Shown here: positions 25,126 through 33,802 of the stretch, piece by piece
How the letters are laid out: each line of letters opens with the position of its first letter
Position numbering within the stretch: the stretch's first letter is position 1
NCBI GenBank assembly: GCA_964354365.1
Contig: CAYGZM010000019.1
Span: forward strand, 1 to 39,152
DNA from: CAYGZM01 sp964354365
Lineage (GTDB): Bacteria > Planctomycetota > Phycisphaerae > Sedimentisphaerales > Anaerobacaceae
Reading direction: 5' to 3'
DNA length: 39,152 bases
Position numbers and translations under genes: made by a program
Notes under the pieces: model-generated
What the model saw: the letters and a program-made list of their open reading frames with translations, nothing else
The model's database searches: none
What the model was told of the DNA's origin: nothing

Positions 25126-25562
25126 TTTCCAAATTTTTACATGCACATACCTCCGCTGCTGTCGATCTGCTGCTGTGGCTCAGTCTGCTATACGTGCTCT
25201 GGGCACAGGTTAATGGTTCGCTTTTGTCGCGTGAATGCTACCATCTAAATTCGTGCTCGAAGCACCAGGAGTCGCTCCCGGCGAGGAAATCCGCTTCAAA
25301 TTCCCCTTGAAGGGCTTGGCTCAAGCTATCGCCAACAGGCCTGCCATATCCATCCGTCCGGACAACCGAATCTGTCAGGTTGGCAGGGAAGATGTCGTTG
25401 GTTGGGCTTTTGGCAGGCGCCGATCCGCCTTATGCTCGCGCTCTAAGTGTATTCACGACAACCATTTGCGCTGATACAGCCCCGTAAGACAGCCCCGTTC
25501 GACCGGGCTCAGGGCAGGCTTTGGCACGATATTTGCTCATCTTAAGGCAGGAGTATGTAGTT
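25126..25562. other. Gene-free interval before the lone receiver gene
   Basis: About 430 bp. A 79-codon open frame (25235-25474) has no ribosome-binding site or recognisable motif. A TTCGACCGGGCTCAGGGCAG repeat fragment lies at 25498-25520 and AGGCAGGAG at 25544-25552 is the ribosome-binding site of the next gene. Nothing else is recognised. Confidence 0.5.
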
Positions 25563-26048
25563 ATGTTCTGGAATCGGTCGAAACTTAGTCGAGAAGTCAA
25601 TGGTTCAGACGAGAACGGTCGCGCAAGTTCTGGTTTCTCGGTGAATCCTGAGACAGGGTTTGAAGTGAACGTGCTGGCCAGTCAGGCGAGCTGGGCCTGG
25701 CCTGCTGCGCTGCGCGAAGTATTTCGGCCGAGAGGCGTGAATCTGCTGGTGGCCGAGGACGCCGACCAGTTCGTCAATATTATCCGGAGCAAACGCATTC
25801 ATACGACAATCCTGGATATAGACTCGGAGAAATCAAACACGCTGACGACGATAAGGATCATCCGAATGGATTATCCCCTGTTGCCGTGCATTTTGCTCAG
25901 CAGCACCGCGGGCGAATCTCTGCTCGGCGAGGCGCTGCGGCTTGATGTCTTCAGCGTGATCGGCAAGCCCGTCGATATGGGCGTTCTGCGAGAGCAACTA
26001 AACAGGCTGTTTATTAAAAAGTACAACTGCGACATTTTCTCGCGTTAG
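25563..26048 (+). CDS. Stand-alone receiver-like protein
   Basis: A 161-aa protein. The in-frame upstream TTG at 25521 is rejected because AGGCAGGAG sits 10 bases before the ATG at 25563. Residues about 45-158 match a response-regulator receiver: the acidic pocket AEDADQF, phosphoacceptor Asp in TILDIDSEKSN, Ser/Thr in LLSSTAGES and conserved Lys in VIGKPVDMG. The first 40 residues are polar and variable. No output domain is present, so it acts either as a phosphate shuttle or through protein contacts. No histidine kinase is nearby. The next genes are groES-groEL, with no obvious functional relation. Confidence 0.75.
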   Translation: MFWNRSKLSREVNGSDENGRASSGFSVNPETGFEVNVLASQASWAWPAALREVFRPRGVNLLVAEDADQFVNIIRSKRIHTTILDIDSEKSNTLTTIRIIRMDYPLLPCILLSSTAGESLLGEALRLDVFSVIGKPVDMGVLREQLNRLFIKKYNCDIFSR

Positions 26049-26050
26049 TA

Positions 26051-26168
26051 CCGCGTTTCATAAATGGGACGAGTATAGGGCAAATGGAATTTGGCTGTTT
26101 GAATAGATTTCTCCGCTTGCTTCGCTCGGTCGAAATGACAGTATAGTCCCGACATTTGCGAAACGCGG
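26051..26168. repeat. Long imperfect inverted repeat enclosing a GAATGAC-family repeat, upstream of groES
   Basis: CCGCGTTTC then AAATG, GGAC and TATA (26051-26077) is mirrored by TATA, GTCC, CATTT and GAAACGCGG (26142-26168), with small gaps. The loop contains TTTGAATAGATTTCTCCGC and CGGTCGAAATGACA, a member of the interspersed GAATGAC family. Confidence 0.7.
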
Positions 26169-26272
26169 CACCAGGTTTATGGGCGTTTTTGTATTTGCGG
26201 CGCCATTAAGCTCTCTAAAAGTCAAAAACGGACAGTAAGGGCAATTATTCTTTTGAAAGGAGTAAGGACAAA

Positions 26273-26563
26273 ATGAAGATTCGACCATTGGCAGATAAGG
26301 TTCTTGTTCAGCGTCTCGATGCGGAAACCAAGACGGCCGGAGGGATAGTCCTGCCGGACAGCGCCAAGGAAAAGCCGCAAAGGGGCAAGATTGTCAGCGT
26401 GGGCGAGGGCAAGATGCTCGACGATGGGACCATAAGGAAACTACAGGTGAAAAAGGGCGATACCGTGCTCTTTACAAGCTATGCCGGGACGGAGGTAAAG
26501 ATAGACGGCAAAGAGTATCTGATTATGAGTGAATCGGATATTATGGCTGTAATCGAAAAATAA
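26273..26563 (+). CDS. groES: Co-chaperonin GroES (Hsp10)
   Basis: A 96-aa protein that forms the heptameric lid of the GroEL folding chamber. Family signatures: IRPLADKVLVQRLD at the N-terminus, the mobile loop KTAGGIVLPDSAKEKPQ that contacts GroEL (about 21-38), and DTVLFTSYAGTEVKIDGKEY and ESDIMAVIEK at the C-terminus. A strong AAAGGAG lies about 9 bases upstream. No CIRCE operator (TTAGCACTC-N9-GAGTGCTAA) is visible in the 200 bp upstream, so HrcA control is not indicated. Confidence 0.97.
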   Translation: MKIRPLADKVLVQRLDAETKTAGGIVLPDSAKEKPQRGKIVSVGEGKMLDDGTIRKLQVKKGDTVLFTSYAGTEVKIDGKEYLIMSESDIMAVIEK

Positions 26564-26571
26564 CGAAAGAA

Positions 26572-26632
26572 GCAGGGTGGGCTTTAGCCCACCAATAACG
26601 TGCGGTGGGGCGGGCCCCACCCTACGAACTAA
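26572..26632 (+). repeat. Hairpin repeat in the groES-groEL spacer
   Basis: GGGTGGGCTTTAGCCCACC followed by GGTGGGGCGGGCCCCACC gives two strong adjacent hairpins in the 111-bp spacer between groES and groEL. The GGGCTnnAGCCC module recurs at 38935-38965. It could attenuate or process the groESL mRNA, making GroES and GroEL levels differ (inference). Confidence 0.75.
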
Positions 26633-26674
26633 ATCGGAGAAAACAGTAACCAACAAAAAAGGAGAAGTATAGAT

Positions 26675-28300
<1,626 letters not shown>

Positions 28301-28315
28301 ACGGTTAATTTGAGA

Positions 28316-28475
28316 AGTGCCTAAAGTGAGCTAAAGTGAGCTAAAGTGAGCTAAGGTGAACTAAAGTGAGCTAAAGTGAACTAAAGTTATTGGTGTCTCA
28401 GATGCCATCGACTTCGACGACTTTAGGCACTTCCAACTTTAGTCACTTTAGGCACTCTTAACTTTAGTTCACTAC
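28316..28475. repeat. 10-bp tandem repeat (CTAAAGTGAG) with inverted copies
   Basis: Seven consecutive 10-bp units, CTAAAGTGAG or CTAAAGTGAA with rare changes, occupy 28321-28390. Complementary units (CTTTAGGCACTT, ACTTTAGTCACTTTAGG, CTTTAGTTCACT) follow at about 28420-28475, so the block can fold back on itself. The same family lies inverted at 33556-33660. Confidence 0.9.
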
Positions 28476-28486
28476 CTCTAAAGAAT

Positions 28487-28777
28487 ATGAGTTTTCGCTT
28501 TTATACAAACGCAGTCTCCCAGGCATCCAGGAGGTTTGCGGCCGGCGCGTTTATCGTGGGCCTGCTGTTGATGGGCTTGGGTGTTATCATTCTGGCATTG
28601 CCCGCGATTTTCGCGTTTCTTGCCGCCTTGGTGTTCTTCATTGGTGGGATCGGCTGCGCGATCACCGCCGTCAAAATCTTCCTTGCGCAGAGGAAGCTGG
28701 ACAAAATGGCCTCTGACGATTTACAAGGCTGCAGAAAGAACGTCCACATCCACACCGAAGAGCACTACTACCAGTAG
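28487..28777 (+). CDS. Small two-helix membrane protein, unknown
   Basis: A 96-aa protein with two membrane helices (about 19-38, AGAFIVGLLLMGLGVIILAL, and 41-64, FAFLAALVFFIGGIGCAITAV) and a short cytoplasmic tail ending in His/Glu/Tyr-rich HIHTEEHYYQ. The ribosome-binding site is weak. It lies between groEL and the convergent mraY, after the 10-bp repeat block. The composition and hydrophobic pattern argue that it is real. No function is known to me. Confidence 0.6.
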   Translation: MSFRFYTNAVSQASRRFAAGAFIVGLLLMGLGVIILALPAIFAFLAALVFFIGGIGCAITAVKIFLAQRKLDKMASDDLQGCRKNVHIHTEEHYYQ

Positions 28778-28846
28778 CCCGCCGGTCACAACGGGATTTG
28801 CGTCCGATGACCGCTGTACAGCGAGATCTACGATGGCGCTGAGCGA

Positions 28847-30001
28847 TCATCGGATTTTCAATGTGACCAGGGCCAGGGCGGCAAAAGCGGCGGCCAGAAG
28901 CCAAAAGCGCACCACCACCTGCGGCTCGCTCCAGCCCATCAGGTGAAAATGGTGATGAATCGGGGCGCATCTGAACAGGCGGTTTCCGCCTGTGTACTTG
29001 AAATAGGCGACCTGGAGCACCACGCTGAACAATTCCATAACGAATACGCCGCCGATGATCAAAAGCAGGATTTCATTTCTTGTCACCAGCGCCCCGTATC
29101 CCATTGCGGCGCCCAAGGGAAGCGAGCCCACGTCACCCATAAAGGTCTGCGCCGGATGACAGTTGAACCATAAAAAGCCGAGCACGGCGCCGAAGATTGC
29201 CGCAAAGAAGATGCTCAGCTCCCCGGCCTGGGGTATGTGCGGCAGCAGAAGGTAGCTCGACCAGGTCACCGGCGTGTTCCGCCCCATAGTCTCGGATGCA
29301 ACGTAGCACAGCAGGGCCAGCACGAGGGAGACTATGGCGACGCAGCCCGATGCCAGTCCGTCCATACCGTCCGCCAGGTTGACCGCATTGCTCGTGGCCG
29401 ACAAATAGAGGATAGCTATCAGGATAAACACCCAGTTCGCCAGCGGAAGGCCGTGCTTATAAAACGGCAGCCAAAGTCGCCTGGCATCATCTATATTCAC
29501 AAAATCGGCGTATAAGAATGAGGCAATCAGCACAGCTCCGCCGATCTGAAAAATGAGTTTTTCCCAGGCCCGCAGGCCGTTTCTGCTGCGGTGGCGGGCG
29601 CCGGCGGTGAGCTTCAGCCAGTCATCGACGCCCCCCAGCGCCCCAAACCATATCAACAGGAAGATCGCCTTGTGAACAAAGGGGTTGTACAGCTTTTCCT
29701 CCGGGTCGTAGAACTTCGCCCACAAAACGGTGGTGGCGACCACGGAGATGAGGATAATCAGCCCTCCCATTGTCGGTGTATTTGCCTTTTCTTTGGTCAG
29801 CTCATTGAGCGCGGCGTGATAGAACTCCGGGCGATCTCCGATCTTCTTGCGCATCAGCCAGCGGATCACTCTCGGACCAATAATAATGGCGATCAGAAAG
29901 CTGGTCAGCGTTGCCGATACCGATCTAAACACAACGTTCTGATAGGCATAGAAGCCGAGTCGGCCCCCCGCACGCAAGCACCATAGCAAATGGTATATCA
30001 T
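28847..30001 (-). CDS. mraY: Phospho-N-acetylmuramoyl-pentapeptide-transferase
   Basis: A 384-aa polytopic inner-membrane enzyme that transfers phospho-MurNAc-pentapeptide from UDP to undecaprenyl phosphate, forming lipid I. Family motifs: PTMGGLIILISV near residue 79 (with the preceding KANT), SNAVNLADGMDGLASG with catalytic Asp residues, AFxGD-type FMGDVGSLPLGAAMG, and the cytoplasmic histidine motif APIHHHFHLMGWSEPQVVVRFW near the C-terminus. About ten hydrophobic helices, as expected. Last gene of the minus-strand murE-murF-mraY run. The usual next genes (murD, ftsW, murG) do not follow; a convergent small gene and groEL lie there instead. Confidence 0.97.
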   Translation of the reverse strand: MIYHLLWCLRAGGRLGFYAYQNVVFRSVSATLTSFLIAIIIGPRVIRWLMRKKIGDRPEFYHAALNELTKEKANTPTMGGLIILISVVATTVLWAKFYDPEEKLYNPFVHKAIFLLIWFGALGGVDDWLKLTAGARHRSRNGLRAWEKLIFQIGGAVLIASFLYADFVNIDDARRLWLPFYKHGLPLANWVFILIAILYLSATSNAVNLADGMDGLASGCVAIVSLVLALLCYVASETMGRNTPVTWSSYLLLPHIPQAGELSIFFAAIFGAVLGFLWFNCHPAQTFMGDVGSLPLGAAMGYGALVTRNEILLLIIGGVFVMELFSVVLQVAYFKYTGGNRLFRCAPIHHHFHLMGWSEPQVVVRFWLLAAAFAALALVTLKIR

Positions 30002-30052
30002 TTCTGCTTCCCGGGCCCTCTATCTCGCCTGGCACAGCGCGAGAGATACGCC

Positions 30053-31426
30053 TCACGAAAAAAGCTGTTTCAACTTCTCGACGGCGGTTTCCAGCCGAGT
30101 CGTTCGCGAACCTTTGACTAATACTATATCGTAATCTTTCACAAATTCGTGCAAATTATCGCAGGCGGCAGCGGCATCTTTGAAGCATTTGGTCTGCAAG
30201 TCGTAATCGGCAGCCCTTAGGGCGGCTTCGGCGGCGACGGCGGCAAGCCTGCCGACTGCAATCAGTAACTGCACTTTCGCCTGTGCGATTGAAGCGCCGA
30301 GCCGGGTGTGCAGTCGCTCCGCGTCTCGTCCGAGCTCGGCCATATCGCCGCAGATAAATACTCGCCTGCGCTTACTCCCAGCATCGAGATTCCGGAGGAT
30401 ATCCAGCGCATTTTCCATAGAGGCCGGGTTGGCGTTGTAGCAGTCGTTCAATACCGTGAGTGTCCCGACGCGCAGCAGCTCGGTGCGCATAGAAACGGCG
30501 GGGAGGGTCCGCACAGACTCGGCGAAATCGTCGATTTTCAAGCCGAATTGGCTGCAAATCGCCCATGCTGCAAGGGCATTTTCGACGTTTCCTGCTCCTG
30601 GCAGCGGCAGACGGACCTCCACGCCATTAATGGTGAACCGACTGGTCAAACCATCGGATGTGATGTCCTTGACGCGGTGGTCGGCGGAGCCTGATTTGCC
30701 AAACGTAACAAAGTCCAGACCTTTGGCCCGACAGGCGCCGACCAGGTCGCCGAAATCGGCGTTGATTATCAAGGCGCCGTCAGGGGCAAGACCTTCGGAT
30801 ATGGACAGTTTCTCCTTCACGATGGTCGCCAGATCGCCGAATCCCTCTAAGTGAGCCGGGTGAACATTTGTGACCACTGCAATATCGGGCAGGGCGATGC
30901 GAGTCAGATGCGCTATCTCGCCGGGGTGATTGCTGCCGAGTTCGGCGACGACAATCTCGGTCTGCGCGTCGGCTGTAAGCAGTGTCAAAGGCAGGCCGAT
31001 ATTGTTGTTGAAGCTCTTGGGCGACTGGTGGACGCGAAAATGCCGGCTCAAAACATGGTAGGCAATTTGCCTTGTAGTCGTTTTTCCCGCAGAGCCTGTT
31101 ATTGCGACTACCTTGAATCCCGCCCGCCGCCGATACTCCCTCGCAAAATCGCCGAGCGCCTTTATCGTATCCTCGACACGGAGCACACACTTGCCGCCGG
31201 TCTGTTCAACGCCGACGGTCTTGCCTAAGACCGCACAGGCAGCCCCTTTCTCGAAGGCGGCACGGACGTAATCATGGCCGTCAAAATTCTCGCCTTTGAT
31301 GGCGAAGAAACAATCGCCGGGCTTGACCGTCCGCGAGTCAATGCTGACGCCCGTGAAAACGTCGGTTTTCTCCGCCGGCTCGGCCTTTATTATCCTGGCA
31401 AAAGTCTCAATTGAGAATTCCTTCAT
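30053..31426 (-). CDS. murF: UDP-N-acetylmuramoyl-tripeptide--D-alanyl-D-alanine ligase
   Basis: A 457-aa cytosolic ATP-dependent ligase that adds D-Ala-D-Ala to UDP-MurNAc-tripeptide. Three Mur-ligase domains: the N-terminal UDP-binding domain (FTGVSIDSRTVKPGDCFFAI), the central ATPase with P-loop AITGSAGKTTTRQIA (about 109-123), then SFNNNIGLPLTLL and ELGSNHPGEI, both characteristic of MurF, and the C-terminal domain with LNDCYNANPASMENALDIL. Stop 51 bp before mraY. It is separated from murE by about 380 bp containing a decayed hicAB module on the other strand. Confidence 0.96.
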   Translation of the reverse strand: MKEFSIETFARIIKAEPAEKTDVFTGVSIDSRTVKPGDCFFAIKGENFDGHDYVRAAFEKGAACAVLGKTVGVEQTGGKCVLRVEDTIKALGDFAREYRRRAGFKVVAITGSAGKTTTRQIAYHVLSRHFRVHQSPKSFNNNIGLPLTLLTADAQTEIVVAELGSNHPGEIAHLTRIALPDIAVVTNVHPAHLEGFGDLATIVKEKLSISEGLAPDGALIINADFGDLVGACRAKGLDFVTFGKSGSADHRVKDITSDGLTSRFTINGVEVRLPLPGAGNVENALAAWAICSQFGLKIDDFAESVRTLPAVSMRTELLRVGTLTVLNDCYNANPASMENALDILRNLDAGSKRRRVFICGDMAELGRDAERLHTRLGASIAQAKVQLLIAVGRLAAVAAEAALRAADYDLQTKCFKDAAAACDNLHEFVKDYDIVLVKGSRTTRLETAVEKLKQLFS

Positions 31427-31507
31427 CTCGGTTTCTCAGCATCCGGTGCATGATTTCATCGAGGCAACCCCTTGCTTACGAAATGAAATTATACTATAAT
31501 TGTCTAT

Positions 31508-31585
31508 GTGAAAGTAAGGGACGCTGTCAAAATGATAGAAAAAGATGGGTGGTTCCTTATCCTCAAGCAGGCGAGGTTGAAATGA
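31508..31585 (+). pseudogene. hicA: hicA toxin remnant with internal deletion
   Basis: A GTG-started frame of 25 codons whose TGA overlaps the hicB ATG (ATGA). Its first 16 residues (MKVRDAVKMIEKDGWF) match the N-terminus of HicA mRNA interferases. Its last nine (LILKQARLK) match the conserved C-terminus, normally reached about 35 residues later. The middle of HicA, including the G-S-H-R-x-F motif with the catalytic histidine and the following beta strands, is missing by a clean in-frame deletion. The remaining peptide cannot fold as the dsRBD-like toxin, so I regard it as inactivated. Confidence 0.75.
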
Positions 31586-31794
31586 AGTATCTGGCCATTA
31601 TTGAAAAGACGAAAACAGGATTCTCAGCCTTTTCTCCCGACTTGCCGGGCTGCGTGGCAACCGGCTCCAGTAGAAAAGAGGTCAAGGACAATATGAAAGA
31701 AGCTATTGCCTTTCATATAGAGGGGATGCTTCTGGAAGGGATCAAAGCACCACGGCCACACAGTTCTTCGGCGTATTTAGAGGTCTCCGCCTGA
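31582..31794 (+). CDS. hicB: HicB-family antitoxin
   Basis: A 70-aa short-form HicB: partial RNase H-like fold with KYLAIIEKTKTGFSAFSPDLPGCVATG, then KEVKDNMKEAIAFHIEGMLLEG and the C-terminal strand PRPHSSSAYLEVSA. No separate DNA-binding domain follows. In an intact pair HicB neutralises HicA by binding its active face. Here the partner is reduced to a remnant, so hicB is orphaned. The start is the ATG overlapping the hicA TGA. The pair lies on the plus strand between murF and murE, antisense to a possible murE-murF transcript. Confidence 0.88.
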   Translation: MKYLAIIEKTKTGFSAFSPDLPGCVATGSSRKEVKDNMKEAIAFHIEGMLLEGIKAPRPHSSSAYLEVSA

Positions 31795-31808
31795 ACTGCT
31801 CACATTTA

Positions 31809-33467
31809 CTATGTTGGCTTTGATTTGCCTTTTAAAGCCTCCTGGACTACTTTTTTGTCGCTGAAATCAAATTTCTGCTTCCCGATAATCTGATAGGTCT
31901 CATGGCCCTTGCCGGCAATGAGCATGATGTCGTCCTTGGCTGCGAGCTCCATCGCTAATTCAATAGCCTTTTTTCTGTCCGGCTCAACGATTTTCGTCGC
32001 TCGTGGTTCGTGCCTCGTCTCTCGTCCATCATCCCTCGTCTCTCGTAAAGCAGCGGCTGGAATCGCAGCACCACTTTCAAAGCCGCCAATAATTTCGTCT
32101 ATTATATCTTGCGGTTTTTCGGTTCGCGGATTGTCACTGGTGACAATGACAAGGTCCGCCAATTGCTCGGCGATGCGGGCCATCCGCGGGCGCTTTGTCC
32201 TGTCCCTGTCTCCGCCGCACCCGAAAACCAATATCAGTCTGCCCCTGCACAGAGGTTTGAGAGTCGAGAGGACATTTTTGAGGGCATCGTCGGTGTGTGC
32301 GTAATCTATCAGTACTGTGAACTCGCCGCCCTTGCCGCCGAGAGCGGGCCAGTCCACTTTCTCCAATCGGCCGGGTATTGTCTGCGGAGCTGACAGGCCG
32401 CGAGCCACTGTCTCCAGGTCGAAACCGGCGGCGAGGCACAGTCCTGCCGCCGCCAGAGAATTGCTTACGTTGTGGCGGCCGAGCAGGGGACTCTTGACCC
32501 GCTGCTCTTGTCCGGCGTGTTCTATCGCAAAGGTGGTTCCGCCGGTATTCATCGATTCGATATGAGCAGTAACGTCGGCCTTGTGGCGTCCGGCCTGGTC
32601 GTCAATGGCGTACCATAGAATCCCGGCCCTCGTTTGTCCGGCGATGACCCCGGCGTGGGGTGATTGCCGGTTCAATACCGCTGTGGCGTCAGGCCGAAGG
32701 GCCTCGAAGAGTCTTGTCTTGGCGGCCAGGTAGTCTTCTTCGGTTTTGTGATAGTCGAGGTGGTCGCCCGTGAGATTCGTGAACGCGGCGGCTTTGAATT
32801 TGAGGCCCGCCAATCGGTTTTGAGAAAGGGCGTGGCTGCTTGCCTCGATGGCCATATATTCTGCGCCGTTTTTGACCATTTCCGCTGCCATTTCCGCAAT
32901 CGTGAGGCAATCGGGCGTCGTCAGCGGTGCCTCGTGACTGTGCGCTGCACAGGTATCGTAAGTGACTGTTCCGATAAGGCCGCATTTGTGACCGGCCTTT
33001 TGAATTATCGAACGAACAAGAAAGGCAACGGTGGTCTTTCCATTTGTGCCGGTAACGGCGAGGCTGGTAAGTTGCGCAGCCGGATTACCTACAGCCGCCA
33101 TCGATAAAAGGCCCGCGGCTTCGGCGCTATCCTCAACAATTATTAACTCAGCAGGCGCGGCACGGGCTTCCAGCCCGTGAAAACACGGCCGAGCCTGTCC
33201 TGAGCGACCTGTGGTGAGCAAGGTCGAACCAGGCATGCCCTGAGCCAAGTCGAAGGGTCGGGGGAATGTTTGTGCTGGCGAGGGCGCGGACCGGCGGACG
33301 ACGTATTTTGCGCCGTTCGCCACTGCCTCGTCGATGAAGTCGTGGCCATCGCAGACCGTGCCCTCCACCGCCACGAATACATCGCCCTGCCTGACAAGGC
33401 GAGAATCAATGCGGATGTGCGGGCCGTTGTCCGCCGACACCAGGTTTAGCAGTTCATCAAGAGTCAT
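31809..33467 (-). CDS. murE: UDP-MurNAc-tripeptide synthetase (meso-diaminopimelate-adding)
   Basis: A cytosolic ligase adding the third residue to UDP-MurNAc-L-Ala-D-Glu. The frame is open to 33524, but MTLDELLNLVSADNG at 33467 fits the family N-terminus, so I choose that start (552 aa; about 50 longer than usual). Motifs: IDSRLVRQGDVFVAVEG, P-loop VTGTNGKTTVAFLVRSI, ASSHALSQNRL, TNLTGDHLDYHKTEEDYL, VFGCGGDRDRTKRP, and SDNPRTEKP. DNPR specifies meso-diaminopimelate rather than lysine. The extra length comes from two repeat-derived insertions, one in the N-terminal domain (nt about 33152-33270) and one near the C-terminus (nt about 31998-32050, ETRDDGRETRHEPRAT). Both are in frame, outside the catalytic motifs. 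Confidence 0.95.
   Translation of the reverse strand: MTLDELLNLVSADNGPHIRIDSRLVRQGDVFVAVEGTVCDGHDFIDEAVANGAKYVVRRSAPSPAQTFPRPFDLAQGMPGSTLLTTGRSGQARPCFHGLEARAAPAELIIVEDSAEAAGLLSMAAVGNPAAQLTSLAVTGTNGKTTVAFLVRSIIQKAGHKCGLIGTVTYDTCAAHSHEAPLTTPDCLTIAEMAAEMVKNGAEYMAIEASSHALSQNRLAGLKFKAAAFTNLTGDHLDYHKTEEDYLAAKTRLFEALRPDATAVLNRQSPHAGVIAGQTRAGILWYAIDDQAGRHKADVTAHIESMNTGGTTFAIEHAGQEQRVKSPLLGRHNVSNSLAAAGLCLAAGFDLETVARGLSAPQTIPGRLEKVDWPALGGKGGEFTVLIDYAHTDDALKNVLSTLKPLCRGRLILVFGCGGDRDRTKRPRMARIAEQLADLVIVTSDNPRTEKPQDIIDEIIGGFESGAAIPAAALRETRDDGRETRHEPRATKIVEPDRKKAIELAMELAAKDDIMLIAGKGHETYQIIGKQKFDFSDKKVVQEALKGKSKPT
33152..33270 (-). repeat. Interspersed repeats captured in frame inside murE
   Basis: The plus strand reads GGCACGGGCTTCCAGCCCGTG, the reverse complement of the GGGCTGGAAGCCC hairpin family. 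It is followed by GCCTGTCCTGAGCGACCTG and GCCCTGAGCCAAGTCGAAGG, the CTTCGACT...CTCAGGGCAGG repeat seen intergenically. Translated, it adds about 40 residues between VVRRS and ELIIVEDS in the MurE N-terminal domain. Confidence 0.85.
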
Positions 33468-33524
33468 AGGCGTCCAAAGAAAAGAGTTTCTGCTCATTTT
33501 AGGCCAAGGGGGCGAAGAATTCAA

Positions 33525-33802
33525 CCGCAGCGGTAGTGCTTGGGCAACAAAAAGTTGAGAGCGCCTAAAGTTGAATGTGTCTAAAGTGCAGAGTCAGCCC
33601 ACTTTAGGCACTTTAGCTCACTTTAGCTCACTTTAGCCACTTTAGCTCACTTTCAACTTTCTTTACCGACTTGGCGCGCGTATAATTACTGGCGGTGTCA
33701 AGCTGCCAAATCAACCGGAGATAACGGGCAGGAAGAACCATCCTGGGCGGCTCGAGAAATTTTGATATCGGATTCTTCTAACAAAATGAAGGGAGTTTGA
33801 GT
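33525..33802. repeat. 10-bp CTTTAGCTCA tandem repeat and promoter region between murE and the transglutaminase gene
   Basis: 33556-33660 carries about six units of ACTTTAGCTC/ACTTTAGGC, preceded by CCTAAAGTTGAATG and TCTAAAGTGC in the opposite orientation. It is the inverted counterpart of the block at 28316. Just downstream a TATAAT (33681-33686) forms a possible -10 for the plus-strand gene at 33803, with no good -35. AAGGGAG at 33788-33794 is the ribosome-binding site. Confidence 0.8.

Noticed and set aside
25235..25474. 79-codon open frame before the receiver gene
   Set aside because: No ribosome-binding site, no motif, and composition like the surrounding non-coding DNA.
26049..26272. 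CIRCE/HrcA operator upstream of groES
   Set aside because: No TTAGCACTC-N9-GAGTGCTAA or close variant on either strand.
28316..28475. CRISPR array
   Set aside because: Units are 10 bp in direct contact with no unique spacers, and no cas genes are present.
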